A stretch of DNA of 48,584 bases from Chloroflexota bacterium (GCA_016179845.1 JACPCK010000045.1:1-48584); one strand, 5' to 3'. Shown: positions 34,342-41,472, counted from the stretch's first letter. Made by a program: numbers and translations. The notes: a model not told the origin generated them from the sequence alone.

Positions 34342-35325
34342 CTACACGTTGGCCAGGAACTCGGGCTCTTTGAGGGCCTTCAGGACCCTCTCCTCGGTGA
34401 TGACCAGGTGGGCCAGGGTAGTGCTGTACCGCAGGGCCAGCAGATCCGCTATGCGCTCGTACACCCGCACACCGATCTCTGGGCTCCCGTAGAACAGGTC
34501 TACCAGTCGAGCCCGCGGAATCGCCAGCATCTCCATGTCAGTGAGGGCCCGGGTAGAGGACACAAGAGTGCCAGAGCCAACCAGGGCCGCCACCGGGAAA
34601 CACTCCCCTGGTCCGGTAATTCTTACCGTCAGCTCCCCCACGACCGACTTGACGTTGACCTGCGCCTCGCCCTGGACGATGACAAAGAGCTGTTTTCCTC
34701 GCTCCCCTACCTTGCCCAGGACAGTCCCGCCGGCGACCTGCACCCTGCTGGCCAGGGCGGCCATCTTGCCTAACTGCTCGTCGTTCAGCCCCTTAAAGAT
34801 CTCCACCTTCCTCAGCACCTGAACCCTTTGGGCCAGGTCCGCTAATGGGCCATCCTCGGCAGGATACTGGGCAAGCTCCACAGGCTTGAACACCCGGACC
34901 TCCATCAACGCCTTCCGCTGAACCTTCGCGGCTACGCTTCCCCGGATAAGCCTGGCCAGCCCTTTGCGGTCGTGGGTGTACATGGCTATCAGGTCAGCCA
35001 TCTCACGGCTGGCCACCTCCGCGATGCCTTCAGCCACTGAGTCATGGAGAACCACGTCCCAACGGTATCGTGCGGACACCTCTCCCCGCTGGCGCACCAG
35101 GTCTTCCAGGTATTCCATCATCCGGGACCGCTCCCTCTCCTGCTGGTGCAGGATGGCCGCCGGGCTGAGATGAAGGAAGTCCTCCGAGGACATGCGCGTC
35201 CTGAGAGGCTGGAGCACGTGAAGGAGGATCACCTTGGCTTCCGGGGCTAGCACCTTCTCCACAATTGGCAGCATCTTCTCCGCTTCCCTGCTGCCGTCCA
35301 GAGGCACGAGGACCTTGAGGTACAT
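34342..35325 (-). CDS. Universal stress protein fused to a cyclic-nucleotide-binding domain
   Basis: A 327-aa protein. Residues 1-~150 form a UspA domain: VLVPLDGSREAEKMLPIVEKVL at the start and a nucleotide-loop-like region, MADLIAMYTHDRKGLARLIRGSVAAKV (canonical G-2x-G-9x-G-S). Residues ~185-310 form a CRP/Kef-type cyclic-nucleotide-binding (cNMP) barrel: VEIFKGLNDEQLGKMAALASRV, GERGKQLFVIVQGEAQV and GPGECFPVAALVGSGTLVSSTRAL. The usual phosphate cassette FGExALL-xxxPRxA is altered (CFPVAALVGSG..VSSTRA), so the ligand may differ. There is no DNA-binding domain. It probably senses a nucleotide to modulate a stress response. GGAGGTGA precedes the ATG. Confidence 0.9.
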   Translation of the reverse strand: MYLKVLVPLDGSREAEKMLPIVEKVLAPEAKVILLHVLQPLRTRMSSEDFLHLSPAAILHQQERERSRMMEYLEDLVRQRGEVSARYRWDVVLHDSVAEGIAEVASREMADLIAMYTHDRKGLARLIRGSVAAKVQRKALMEVRVFKPVELAQYPAEDGPLADLAQRVQVLRKVEIFKGLNDEQLGKMAALASRVQVAGGTVLGKVGERGKQLFVIVQGEAQVNVKSVVGELTVRITGPGECFPVAALVGSGTLVSSTRALTDMEMLAIPRARLVDLFYGSPEIGVRVYERIADLLALRYSTTLAHLVITEERVLKALKEPEFLANV

Positions 35326-35372
35326 GGGTCACCTCCCCTTTTCCTGGCTTAACCTTGATCCCCGTCCTCAAC

Positions 35373-35397
35373 GGCAGGCCTTCAACGAAGGCCTGCC
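35373..35397. other. Perfect 11-bp hairpin upstream of the UspA-cNMP gene
   Basis: GGCAGGCCTTC, loop AAC, GAAGGCCTGCC. It lies 48 bp before the ATG at 35325 on the minus strand, so it would be in that gene's 5' leader. No U-run follows on either strand, so it is not a standard terminator. It could stabilise the mRNA or act in regulation. The rest of 35326-35619 holds a half repeat at 35564 and no gene. Confidence 0.5.
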
Positions 35398-35563
35398 CTC
35401 CCAGGAGGAGGGGTCAAATACGAAAAGGAAAGCCGCTAGGCTAACGTGCTTGATTCAAATAGGGTGCCGAGGAAAGGCCCGCCCCAACACGATGTACACC
35501 TGAAAAGTACCCCTTTTGCACCCCTTTGTCAACCGCTCCAGCCTCCATTCAGGGTCTTTCGGA

Positions 35564-35603
35564 TGTCATTCTGAGCCGCAGCGAAACGGAGGCGAAGAAT
35601 CCG
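35564..35603. repeat. Truncated half of a TGTCATTCTGAG dispersed repeat
   Basis: TGTCATTCTGAGC...GAAGAATC resembles the left arm of the repeat at 18951 (TGTCATTCCGAG...GAATCTGG). The right arm is missing, so this is a degenerate half copy next to the 3' end of the quinone oxidoreductase gene. Confidence 0.55.
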
Positions 35604-35619
35604 TGCCCACACGCGGCCC

Positions 35620-36591
35620 TCAGCCTTCAAGGGTCATCACAACCTTGCCGAAGACCTTCCTCTCCCGTAGTAGCCGGTGGGCCGTCTCTACCTGGGTCCA
35701 GGGGAGGACCCGGTCTACCACCGGCCGCAGGACCCCCTCCTCAAACCACTTGTTGAGCTGGGCCCACCCCCTTCCCTCTGTATCGGCCTGAACATAGCCA
35801 TACACCCCCATGCCCTGCACTACCTGCCCTTTCCGCCTCAGCTCCTCCGGGTCGGGCTCCGACTTGGGGCCCGCCGGGCCACCAATGGTCACCATCCGCC
35901 CGCCCTCAGCCAGCGCCCGCAGCGTCGCATCGAAGACCTGCCCGCCCACCGAGTCCAGCACCACATCCACACCCCTGCCCCCTGTAAGGCGCATCAGCTC
36001 ACTGGCCAGGTCCTGCCTGGAGTAGTTCACGCCTGCTTCAGCCCCCAGCTCCATTCCGCGCGCCACCCGTACGTCGCTTCCTGCGCTGGTTATCACCCGC
36101 GCCCCCAACAGCCGCGCGAGCTGGATGCCCGCTGTGCCCACCCCGCTGCCTGCCCCATGAATCACGACCGTCTCGCCAGGTCTGGCGTGCATCGCTTCGG
36201 TCAGGGCATACCAGGCCGTGAGGAACACGCAGGGGATAGAGGCCGCCTCCACTGCACTCATCCCTTCAGGAGGTCTGTGGGCCAGAGGCAGCCTGGCAGG
36301 CGAAAGCTCGGCGTAGCCCCCCTGGGACACCAGGGCCATCACCGGGTCCCCCACGCGCCAGCCCTGCACCTGCGAGCCCACCGCCTCTATCGTACCCGCT
36401 ACGTCCAGGCCCGGGATGAATGGGCCTTCGCGCCCCCGGTCCCCCGCAGGGCCCCTTCCCAGGTCGGCGCGGTTTACACTCGTAGCCTTCACACGTATCA
36501 GCAACTGGGTTTCCCGCGGCACCGGCGCAGGCGCCTCCTCTATCGCCAGCCGCCGCTGATCTCCCGTCTCGTGGACTCGAATAGCGCGCAT
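35620..36591 (-). CDS. Zeta-crystallin-like quinone oxidoreductase (MDR superfamily)
   Basis: A 323-aa protein. ATG 36591 is preceded by AAAGGAGACCT; the longer open frame upstream is not coding and would run into the mobile element. The GroES-like N-terminus has LLIRVKATSVNRADL and GLDVAGTIEAVG. The Rossmann domain has VVIHGAGSGVGTAGIQLARLLGARVI. VDVVLDSVGGQVFDATLRAL is typical of NADPH:quinone reductase/zeta-crystallin. The structural-zinc Cys cluster of alcohol dehydrogenases is absent, favouring a zinc-free reductase. The substrate is unknown. Its promoter region ends where the transposable element inserted. Confidence 0.9.
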   Translation of the reverse strand: MRAIRVHETGDQRRLAIEEAPAPVPRETQLLIRVKATSVNRADLGRGPAGDRGREGPFIPGLDVAGTIEAVGSQVQGWRVGDPVMALVSQGGYAELSPARLPLAHRPPEGMSAVEAASIPCVFLTAWYALTEAMHARPGETVVIHGAGSGVGTAGIQLARLLGARVITSAGSDVRVARGMELGAEAGVNYSRQDLASELMRLTGGRGVDVVLDSVGGQVFDATLRALAEGGRMVTIGGPAGPKSEPDPEELRRKGQVVQGMGVYGYVQADTEGRGWAQLNKWFEEGVLRPVVDRVLPWTQVETAHRLLRERKVFGKVVMTLEG

Positions 36592-36653
36592 AGGTCTCCT
36601 TTCACTCTTTCTCCACCCGGTCCAGACGCATAGTGTACCACCCGGCAGGACTC

Positions 36654-36661
36654 CGGCCTGG
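36654..36661. repeat. Left target-site duplication of the IS1-like element
   Basis: CGGCCTGG, identical to 38630-38637. The match can be read as up to 10 bp (CCGGCCTGGG) because the element ends share flanking bases. Eight bp fits the 8-9 bp duplications known for the IS1 family. Confidence 0.85.
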
Positions 36662-36683
36662 GGTAGTGTATCAATTTCAGCCG
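36662..36683 (+). repeat. Left terminal inverted repeat
   Basis: It begins GGTAGTGTATCA, identical to the first 12 bases of the right end read inward. A further 10 positions have 6 matches. Most IS1-family ends also begin with GGT. Confidence 0.85.
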
Positions 36684-36691
36684 AAGGGCAG

Positions 36692-36721
36692 TTGACGGAT
36701 GCTTGAGCGGTATGGTATCGT
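36692..36721 (+). promoter_or_regulatory. Promoter of the KGG passenger gene
   Basis: TTGACG (36692-36697), an 18-bp spacer and TATCGT (36716-36721), ending 6 nt before the ATG at 36728, which predicts a leaderless mRNA. The spacer contains ATGCTTGAGCG (36699-36709). The same 11-mer recurs at 37722-37732 in the transposase promoter. Confidence 0.5.
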
Positions 36722-36727
36722 GAGAGC

Positions 36728-36985
36728 ATGGAGAAGCGACCAAGGGCTAAGAAGCGAGAACACGACTTCGCGGTCACAGCCTTCCGTGTGGTCCAAGAGG
36801 CGACGGGGGAGGCAGAGCAGGCCCAACCGGAGCCAGAGCCTACGGCTGAGGAACGCCACAGGGCCGCAGTCATGCTGGGACGCAAAGGTGGCCAGAAGGG
36901 CGGGAAGGCTAGGGCTGTAAAGTTGACGCCAGAGCAACGCCGAGAGATTGCACGGAAGGCTGCCCAAGCCCGCTGGAAGTCATAG
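36728..36985 (+). CDS. Passenger gene 1: small basic KGG-motif protein
   Basis: An 85-aa, strongly basic protein. The N-terminus MEKRPRAKKREHDFAVTAF and an acidic middle (EAEQAQPEPEPTAEE) precede a conserved-looking tail: LGRKGGQKGGKARAVKLTPE and then EIARKAAQARWKS. The KGG...KGGKAR...EIARKAAxARW pattern occurs in many small bacterial proteins of unknown function, often close to mobile DNA. It may bind nucleic acid, judging by charge. No ribosome site is visible because the predicted transcript begins at the ATG. It lies inside the IS1-like element. Confidence 0.75.
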   Translation: MEKRPRAKKREHDFAVTAFRVVQEATGEAEQAQPEPEPTAEERHRAAVMLGRKGGQKGGKARAVKLTPEQRREIARKAAQARWKS

Positions 36986-37045
36986 GCCTGTTGGCAGTCT
37001 GTCCAAATAATATGCCACTGCCAGCTTTTTCCTTCCCAATGCCCC

Positions 37046-37075
37046 TTGACAGGGTCTTTAATGGGTCTTTATACT
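37046..37075 (+). promoter_or_regulatory. Promoter of passenger gene 2
   Basis: A perfect TTGACA (37046-37051), an 18-bp spacer and TATACT (37070-37075). The predicted start coincides with the ATG at 37082, so the message should be leaderless. Confidence 0.65.
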
Positions 37076-37081
37076 TTAGGT

Positions 37082-37567
37082 ATGAAGATTGACCTCGATG
37101 CTAAACTCCAAGCTGTGGCATTGGAGCGACAGACCCTCCGCCGACGCCTTGAATACCTTGATGGCGTTGAACGGGCGATACGCTTGCTCATAACCGAGGA
37201 ACAAGTTGCTGCTGCTCAGCAATTGGTCTTGTTCCCCGGTAAGAATGGCAATGGCCAGAATGTCATAGGGCGGACCCCCGTGAGCCGCTTGCTGGTTGAA
37301 GTTCTTGGCGATGCTGCATCTCGCCAATTGGACGCGCTTAGCCAGATAGCGGAAGCTAGAGGAATGGACTTCGCAGGCAAGAATGCCAAACGGGTTTTGC
37401 ACTTTGCGCTGATTGGTCTCCAGAGAAACGGCTACGCACAGAAGGACGCCAATGGCTGGCGTCTCAGTGAAAAGGCGCTCCGAATTCTACGGAGCGCCGC
37501 TACACCTTCTGGGGATAAAGAAGACCCCATCAAAGGAAACAACACCCCCGCCGTGGCGGGTCGCTAA
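37082..37567 (+). CDS. Passenger gene 2: probable winged-helix-like protein, unknown
   Basis: A 161-aa protein from ATG 37082; an upstream GTG at 37046 lies inside the -35 box, so it is rejected. The N-terminus is a short coiled coil (AKLQAVALERQTLRRRLEYLDGVERAI, seen in part). The middle, TPVSRLLVEVLGDAASRQLDALSQIAEARGMDF, followed by VLHFALIGLQRNGYAQKD and GWRLSEKALRIL, looks like a winged-helix fold in which a beta hairpin follows the recognition helix. It might regulate the element or bind its repeated promoter box. This is inference. The stop codon lies in the loop of a hairpin in the structured region that follows. Confidence 0.7.
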   Translation: MKIDLDAKLQAVALERQTLRRRLEYLDGVERAIRLLITEEQVAAAQQLVLFPGKNGNGQNVIGRTPVSRLLVEVLGDAASRQLDALSQIAEARGMDFAGKNAKRVLHFALIGLQRNGYAQKDANGWRLSEKALRILRSAATPSGDKEDPIKGNNTPAVAGR

Positions 37568-37645
37568 GCGACCTACGGAGCCTCTACACGGCTGCACAGC
37601 CAGTGCAGCCACCTGGCACCGTCACCAGCTACGGACGGGGGTGTT
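37541..37645 (+). ncRNA. Structured 105-nt region, four-stem junction with terminator-like 3' end
   Basis: The outer stem pairs AACACCCCCG (37541-37550) with CGGGGGTGTT (37636-37645), and CCGT with ACGG across one bulged A: 14 bp in all. Inside are three hairpins: GGTCGC-TAA-GCGACC (37559-37573), GGCTGCAC-AGCCA-GTGCAGCC (37590-37610) and CTGG...CCAG (37613-37628). The loop TAA of the first hairpin is the stop codon of passenger gene 2. A pyrimidine-rich tail, TCCTTTTCTC, follows. It may be a terminator, an RNA-stability element or a DNA structure used by the transposon. Confidence 0.6.
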
Positions 37646-37715
37646 CCTTTTCTCAACCTAGCATATTGTATTTGCAAAAGTCAATTGGACACCAGTCAAA
37701 TTGACAAGAAAGCTA

Positions 37716-37749
37716 TTGACAATGCTTGAGCGATGTGGTAGACTATAAT
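37716..37749 (+). promoter_or_regulatory. Transposase promoter region
   Basis: TTGACA (37716-37721), a 17-bp spacer and TAGACT (37739-37744); an overlapping TATAAT at 37744-37749 is an alternative -10. The spacer holds ATGCTTGAGCG, shared with the left-end promoter. Just upstream (37679-37706) is an AT-rich inverted pair, GTCAATT...AATTGAC, a possible operator. Confidence 0.5.
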
Positions 37750-37771
37750 CAGTTTAAGACAGGAAGCTGAC

Positions 37772-38620
37772 ATGAACAAGCTAAGCCGAGATCGCCAAGC
37801 CCAAATAGTGAAAGCCCTTTGCGAAGGCAACTCCATCCGGAGTACATCCCGCATGGCAGGCGTTGCCATCAACACAGTCATCAAGCTACTGACCGACCTG
37901 GGAACCGCTTGCCTAGACTATCAGGACGCAAACATGAGAAATCTACCGTGCAAGCGCCTACAGGCCGACGAGATTTGGAGCTTCATCTATTCCAAGGCCA
38001 AGAACATTCCAGGGGAGCACGAAGGCGAGTTTGGCTATGGCGATGTGTGGACATGGACGGCCCTGGACGCAGATACGAAGCTCATTCCTTGCTGGCGGGT
38101 AGGCAACCGCGACGGGCGAGAAGCGTACCACTTCATGAGGGACCTGGCTGCTCGGCTATCCAACCGTGTCCAGCTAACGACTGACGGCCACAGGGCCTAC
38201 CTAGAAGCCGTGGAAGGGGCCTTCGGAGCCAACATTGATTATGCCATGCTAATCAAGCTCTATGGGCCGGAACCGACCGAATCACAACGGCGGTATAGCA
38301 GCGCAGACTGCATTGGGACTGAGACTAGGGTGGTGACTGGCACACCTGACAAGCTCCACATCTCTACGAGCTATGCGGAGCGCCAGAACCTTACGATGCG
38401 AATGTCCATGCGCCGGTTCACCCGCTTGACCAACGCCTTCTCCAAGAAGCTAGAGAACCACATGCACGCCTTGGCCCTCTACTTCATGCACTACAACTTT
38501 TGCCGCCCTCACAAGAGCCTGGCAAACCCCTACCATCGGACACCGGCAATGGCGGCGGGTCTGACTGACCACATCTGGACGGTTGAAGAGTTACTTTCCT
38601 TGCTTGACCGTTCAAACTGA
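37772..38620 (+). CDS. IS1-family-like DDE transposase
   Basis: A 282-aa transposase. The N-terminal helix-turn-helix segment is RQAQIVKALCEGNSIRSTSRMAGVAINTVIKLL. The catalytic acidic residues are visible as ADEIWSF (first Asp), LTTDGHRAYLEAVE (second Asp) and SYAERQNLTMRM (Glu). MHALALYFMHYNFCRPHKSL and TPAMAAGLTDHIWTVEELL are the usual C-terminal blocks of this transposase group. It is a single intact frame, so no programmed frameshift is needed, unlike classical IS1. AGGAAG precedes the ATG. The stop lies 9 bp before the right end of the element. Confidence 0.93.
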   Translation: MNKLSRDRQAQIVKALCEGNSIRSTSRMAGVAINTVIKLLTDLGTACLDYQDANMRNLPCKRLQADEIWSFIYSKAKNIPGEHEGEFGYGDVWTWTALDADTKLIPCWRVGNRDGREAYHFMRDLAARLSNRVQLTTDGHRAYLEAVEGAFGANIDYAMLIKLYGPEPTESQRRYSSADCIGTETRVVTGTPDKLHISTSYAERQNLTMRMSMRRFTRLTNAFSKKLENHMHALALYFMHYNFCRPHKSLANPYHRTPAMAAGLTDHIWTVEELLSLLDRSN

Positions 38621-38629
38621 TACACTACC
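38608..38629 (-). repeat. Right terminal inverted repeat
   Basis: Read on the minus strand it begins GGTAGTGTATCAGTTTG. Twelve bases are identical to the left end and 18 of 22 match overall. The transposase stop codon overlaps its inner part. Confidence 0.85.
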
Positions 38630-38637
38630 CGGCCTGG
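38630..38637. repeat. Right target-site duplication
   Basis: CGGCCTGG, the second copy of the 8-bp duplication. It sits 15-23 bp before the TATAAT of the polA promoter, that is, at the -35 position. Confidence 0.85.
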
Positions 38638-38652
38638 GCCTTTCGTGTGTTG

Positions 38653-38658
38653 TATAAT
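38653..38658 (+). promoter_or_regulatory. -10 box upstream of polA
   Basis: TATAAT in the context TGTTGTATAATTC. The -35 position falls on the target duplication of the transposable element (CGGCCT), which is not a consensus -35. The preceding TG may compensate. The predicted start, near 38665, would give a 30-nt leader to TTG 38695. Confidence 0.5.
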
Positions 38659-38694
38659 TCACCTGAATCTAAGAGCAGGGCTGAGGCCGTCAAT

Positions 38695-39816
38695 TTGGCA
38701 AAACAGAAGGCAGAGACTCCCTCGTTAGTCCCCCATCAAGCCCCTCTCCTCATGCTTATGGACGGCCATGCCCTCGTCCACCAGTCCTGGCACGCCTTTC
38801 CAACGCCCCTCAGCATCAGCCGGACCGGCGAGATCATCACCGGGGCCTTCGGCTTCACTTCCACCTTCCTCAAGGCCCTTCAGGACTGGCAGCCCACCCA
38901 CTGCGCTATCGCCTTCGACCGTCCCACCCCCACGTTCCGCCACATCGAGTTCAAGGAGTACAAGGCTACGCGTCCGGAGGCGCCCCCAGAGCTGAGGCAG
39001 CAGTTCGTGCGGGTCAGGCAGCTCATGGAGGCCTTCGCCATCCCTGTCTTCGAGCTGGACGGTTTCGAGGCCGACGACATCCTGGTTACCCTTAGCCGCC
39101 AGGCCCAGGAGATAGGCCTGGACACCATTATCCTCACGCGTGATACCGATATCCTTCAGTGCGTCTCCCCTCTGGTAAGGGTCGTCCACTACCGTATCCA
39201 GGAGCGCAAGGTCTACGATGAGAAGGCCGTCAGGGAGCGCTACGGGGGCCTGGGACCTCACCAGCTTCCCGACTTCAAGGCCCTGCGCGGTGATAAGTCC
39301 GATAACATCCCCGGCGTTCCCGGCATCGGCGATAAGACAGCCACCCGCCTCCTGCTCGAGTTCGGCAACGTCGAAGAGATATACCAGAACCTCGACCGCG
39401 TCGACCCTAAGCTGCGCCCAGCCCTTGAGCAGCATCGCCAGAGTGCCCTGAAGGCCAGGCACCTGAACCTGCTGGTCACCGACGTACCGGTCCAGCTAGA
39501 CCTGGAGGCCAGCCGCTTCGGCAGCTATGACCGCGCGCAGGTCGTCGATCTCTTCCGAGAGCTCGAGTTCTCCAGCCTGCTCTCCCGCGTCCCCGAGGGG
39601 AGAAGGCCAACGCCTCAGATTCAGCCTCCCCTTATTGCCACCGGCCCGGTAGCCAGCACCTACCGACTGGTGGCACACGGACCCCGTTCAGGCCCGCCTC
39701 GTGGGCCTCTCCTTTTCCGCCAGCCCAGGACGAGCCTACTACGTTCCCGTAGGCCATCGGGAGGGCCCACAGCTCCCGCCGGAGCAGGTGGCCTCCTCCC
39801 TCAAACCCCTGCTTGA
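38695..39816 (+). pseudogene. polA: polA 5' part: 5'-nuclease domain of DNA polymerase I (frame-disrupted)
   Basis: TTG 38695 (GAGG upstream) or ATG 38752 are plausible starts. The 5'-3' exonuclease (FEN) domain is complete: LMDGHALVHQSW, AFDRPTPTFRH, ELDGFEADDILVTLSR, LTRDTDILQC and LRGDKSDNIPGVPGIGDKTA. The frame follows polA up to ASTYRLV at about 39676 and then leaves it. The last ~45 codons (PRSGPPRGPLLFR...) are an out-of-frame reading of the next segment. The Exo I block (DTET) expected here is missing. The product may still be a functional flap nuclease, but full-length DNA polymerase I cannot be made without a frameshift. Confidence 0.85.
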
Positions 39817-41257
39817 GGACCCGTCCCTCCTGAAGACGGGCCATAACGCCAACTTCGACATGACCGTCCTGGAAGCCGCCTGGGGCCTCAGGGTTGCGGG
39901 CCTACAGTTCGACACCATGATCGCCGCCCACCTCCTGGGCAAGAAGGCCATAGGCCTCAAGGCCCTCGCCCTGGACCTCCTTGGCCAGGAGATGACCCAC
40001 ATCACGGCCCTTATCGGCACGGGTGCCAAGCAGACTACCATGGACAACGTTCCCATCCCGGAGGCGTCGGCCTATGCCTGCGCCGACGCCGACATGACCT
40101 GGCGCCTCCGCTCTCTGCTTAAGGACGGGCTGGAGAAGGATGGCCTGTGGAAGCTCTTCGCCGAGGAGGAGTTGCCCCTCGTTCCCGTTCTGGTCCGCAT
40201 GCAGCTCAACGGCGTGGCGATCAACGTCCCGCTCCTGCGCCAGATGTCCCAGGAGCTGCATCAGCGGCTTCAGCCCAAGACCGGCTACTCCACCGATGCC
40301 GCATCCCTCGAGGCCCTGAAAGGCGCCCACCCCGTCATCGACCTGATCCTGGAGTACCGCCAGCTCAGCAAGCTCAAGTCCACCTATGTGGACGCCCTCC
40401 CTGAGATGGTCAACCCGCGGACTGGCCGGCTGCATACCAGCTACAACCAGGCAGGGGTCGTCACCGGTCGCGTCTCCAGCAGCGAGCCCAACATCCAGAA
40501 CATCCCCATACGCACGGAACTGGGCAGGCAGGTGCGCAAGGCCTTCGTCCCTGGCCAGCCCGGCTGGCTCCTCATGGCCGCCGACTACTCCCAGGTAGAG
40601 CTGCGGGTCCTGGCCCACATCTCCAGAGACGAGGGCCTTCTGGCCGCCTTCGCCCGCGACGAGGACATCCACGCCGCCACCGCCTCCCTGGTCTACGGCG
40701 TGCCTCTCTCGGAGGTCACCCCCGACATGCGCCGCATCGCCAAGGTCCTTAACTTCGGCGTCCTCTACGGCCTCAGCCCCTACGGCATCAGCCAGCAGAC
40801 GGACCTGAACCCCGAGCAGGGGGCCCAGTTCATCGAGACCTACTTCGCCAAGTTCCCCGGCATCCGCCAGTACATCGAGGGCGCCAAGGAGCAGGCCCGC
40901 CGCCTCGGCTACGTGGAGACCCTCCTGAGACGCCGCCGCTACATGCCCGAGATAAACTCCAGCAACTTCGTGGCTCGCCAGGCCGCCGAGCGCGAGGCCA
41001 TCAACATGCCAATCCAGGGCACCGCCGCCGAGATCATCAAGCGGGCCATGGTCCGCCTCCAGGAGCGGATGGACGCCATCGGCCTCAGGAGCATGATGAC
41101 CATCCAGGTCCACGACGAGCTCATCTTCGAGGTGCCGCCGGAGGAGCTGGAGACGATGCGCTCCCTCATCCTGGAGGTCATGCCCGGCGCCATCCAGTTG
41201 GCCGTCCCCCTCAAGGTTGCCGTCAAAGTGGGGCCATCATGGGGTGACCTGGAATGA
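39653..41257 (+). pseudogene. polA: polA 3' part: Klenow-like polymerase domain in the other frame
   Basis: The frame is open from 39653; TDPVQARLVGLSFSASPG resumes the polA sequence at about 39677. The first possible start is GTG 39701 with no good ribosome site. Exo II (TGHNANFDMTVLE) and Exo III (YACADADMTW) are intact, but Exo I is absent. Polymerase motifs are complete: A (AADYSQVELRVLAHIS), B (RRIAKVLNFGVLYGLSPYG) and C (MTIQVHDELIFEV). If translated, it would be a Klenow-like polymerase without proofreading. The break is a deletion of roughly 25-30 codons plus a frame change, not a single-base slip. Confidence 0.85.
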
Positions 41258-41469
41258 AGGAATACTTAGCAGGGATCCTTGCCATATCCCTCGTCCTCCT
41301 TGTATTCGGCATATCGTCCATATTCGGCCTTATCCCTCCTGACCTACCGGAACCGTGGCTCTCGCTGTTCAACGTGATCAAATGGGCGGACAGCTTTCCC
41401 ACAATAGTTGGTCTACTCATGGCCGTCGTCTCGCTCGCCAGCTTGTTTATGCTAGAGCGTTGGGAATGA
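41254..41469 (+). CDS. Small membrane protein, unknown
   Basis: A 71-aa protein with two hydrophobic helices, LAGILAISLVLLVFGISSIFGLI (about residues 5-27) and FPTIVGLLMAVVSLASLFML (about 48-67). The ATG overlaps the polA stop (ATGA), suggesting coupled translation, and the stop lies 3 bp before mutM. GC content is lower than its neighbours. No family is recognised. Its place between two DNA-repair genes may be incidental. Confidence 0.6.
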   Translation: MKEYLAGILAISLVLLVFGISSIFGLIPPDLPEPWLSLFNVIKWADSFPTIVGLLMAVVSLASLFMLERWE

Positions 41470-41472
41470 TTC

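Larger units (their letters stand above)
36662..38629 (+). mobile_element. IS1-family-like insertion element with two passenger genes (1968 bp)
   Basis: The ends are imperfect 22-bp inverted repeats with 18 matches, both starting GGTAGTGTATCA. The flanks are the direct repeat CGGCCTGG. The contents in order, all on the plus strand, are an 85-aa KGG-motif gene, a 161-aa probable winged-helix gene, a structured 105-nt region and the DDE transposase. GC content is lower than in flanking genes, supporting transfer. The size is well above a standard ~770-bp IS1, because of the passengers. The terminal repeats and target duplication look intact, so the insertion appears recent. It lies between the quinone oxidoreductase and polA promoters. 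Confidence 0.88.

Noticed and set aside
35620-36885. Extended 421-aa version of the quinone oxidoreductase
   Set aside because: The extra 98 N-terminal residues have no family similarity and would span the IS1-like element end. ATG 36591 has a strong ribosome site and the proper GroES-like start.
37541-37645. Integron attC site, because AAC...GTT ends bracket an imperfect palindrome
   Set aside because: The conserved RYYYAAC/GTTRRRY core arrangement and the spaced L and R boxes are not present, no integrase is nearby, and the structure lies inside an IS1-like element with its own ends.
39653-39816. Programmed ribosomal frameshift producing full-length polA
   Set aside because: No slippery heptamer with a downstream pseudoknot is evident, and a frameshift would still leave the Exo I segment missing, so deletion explains the data better.
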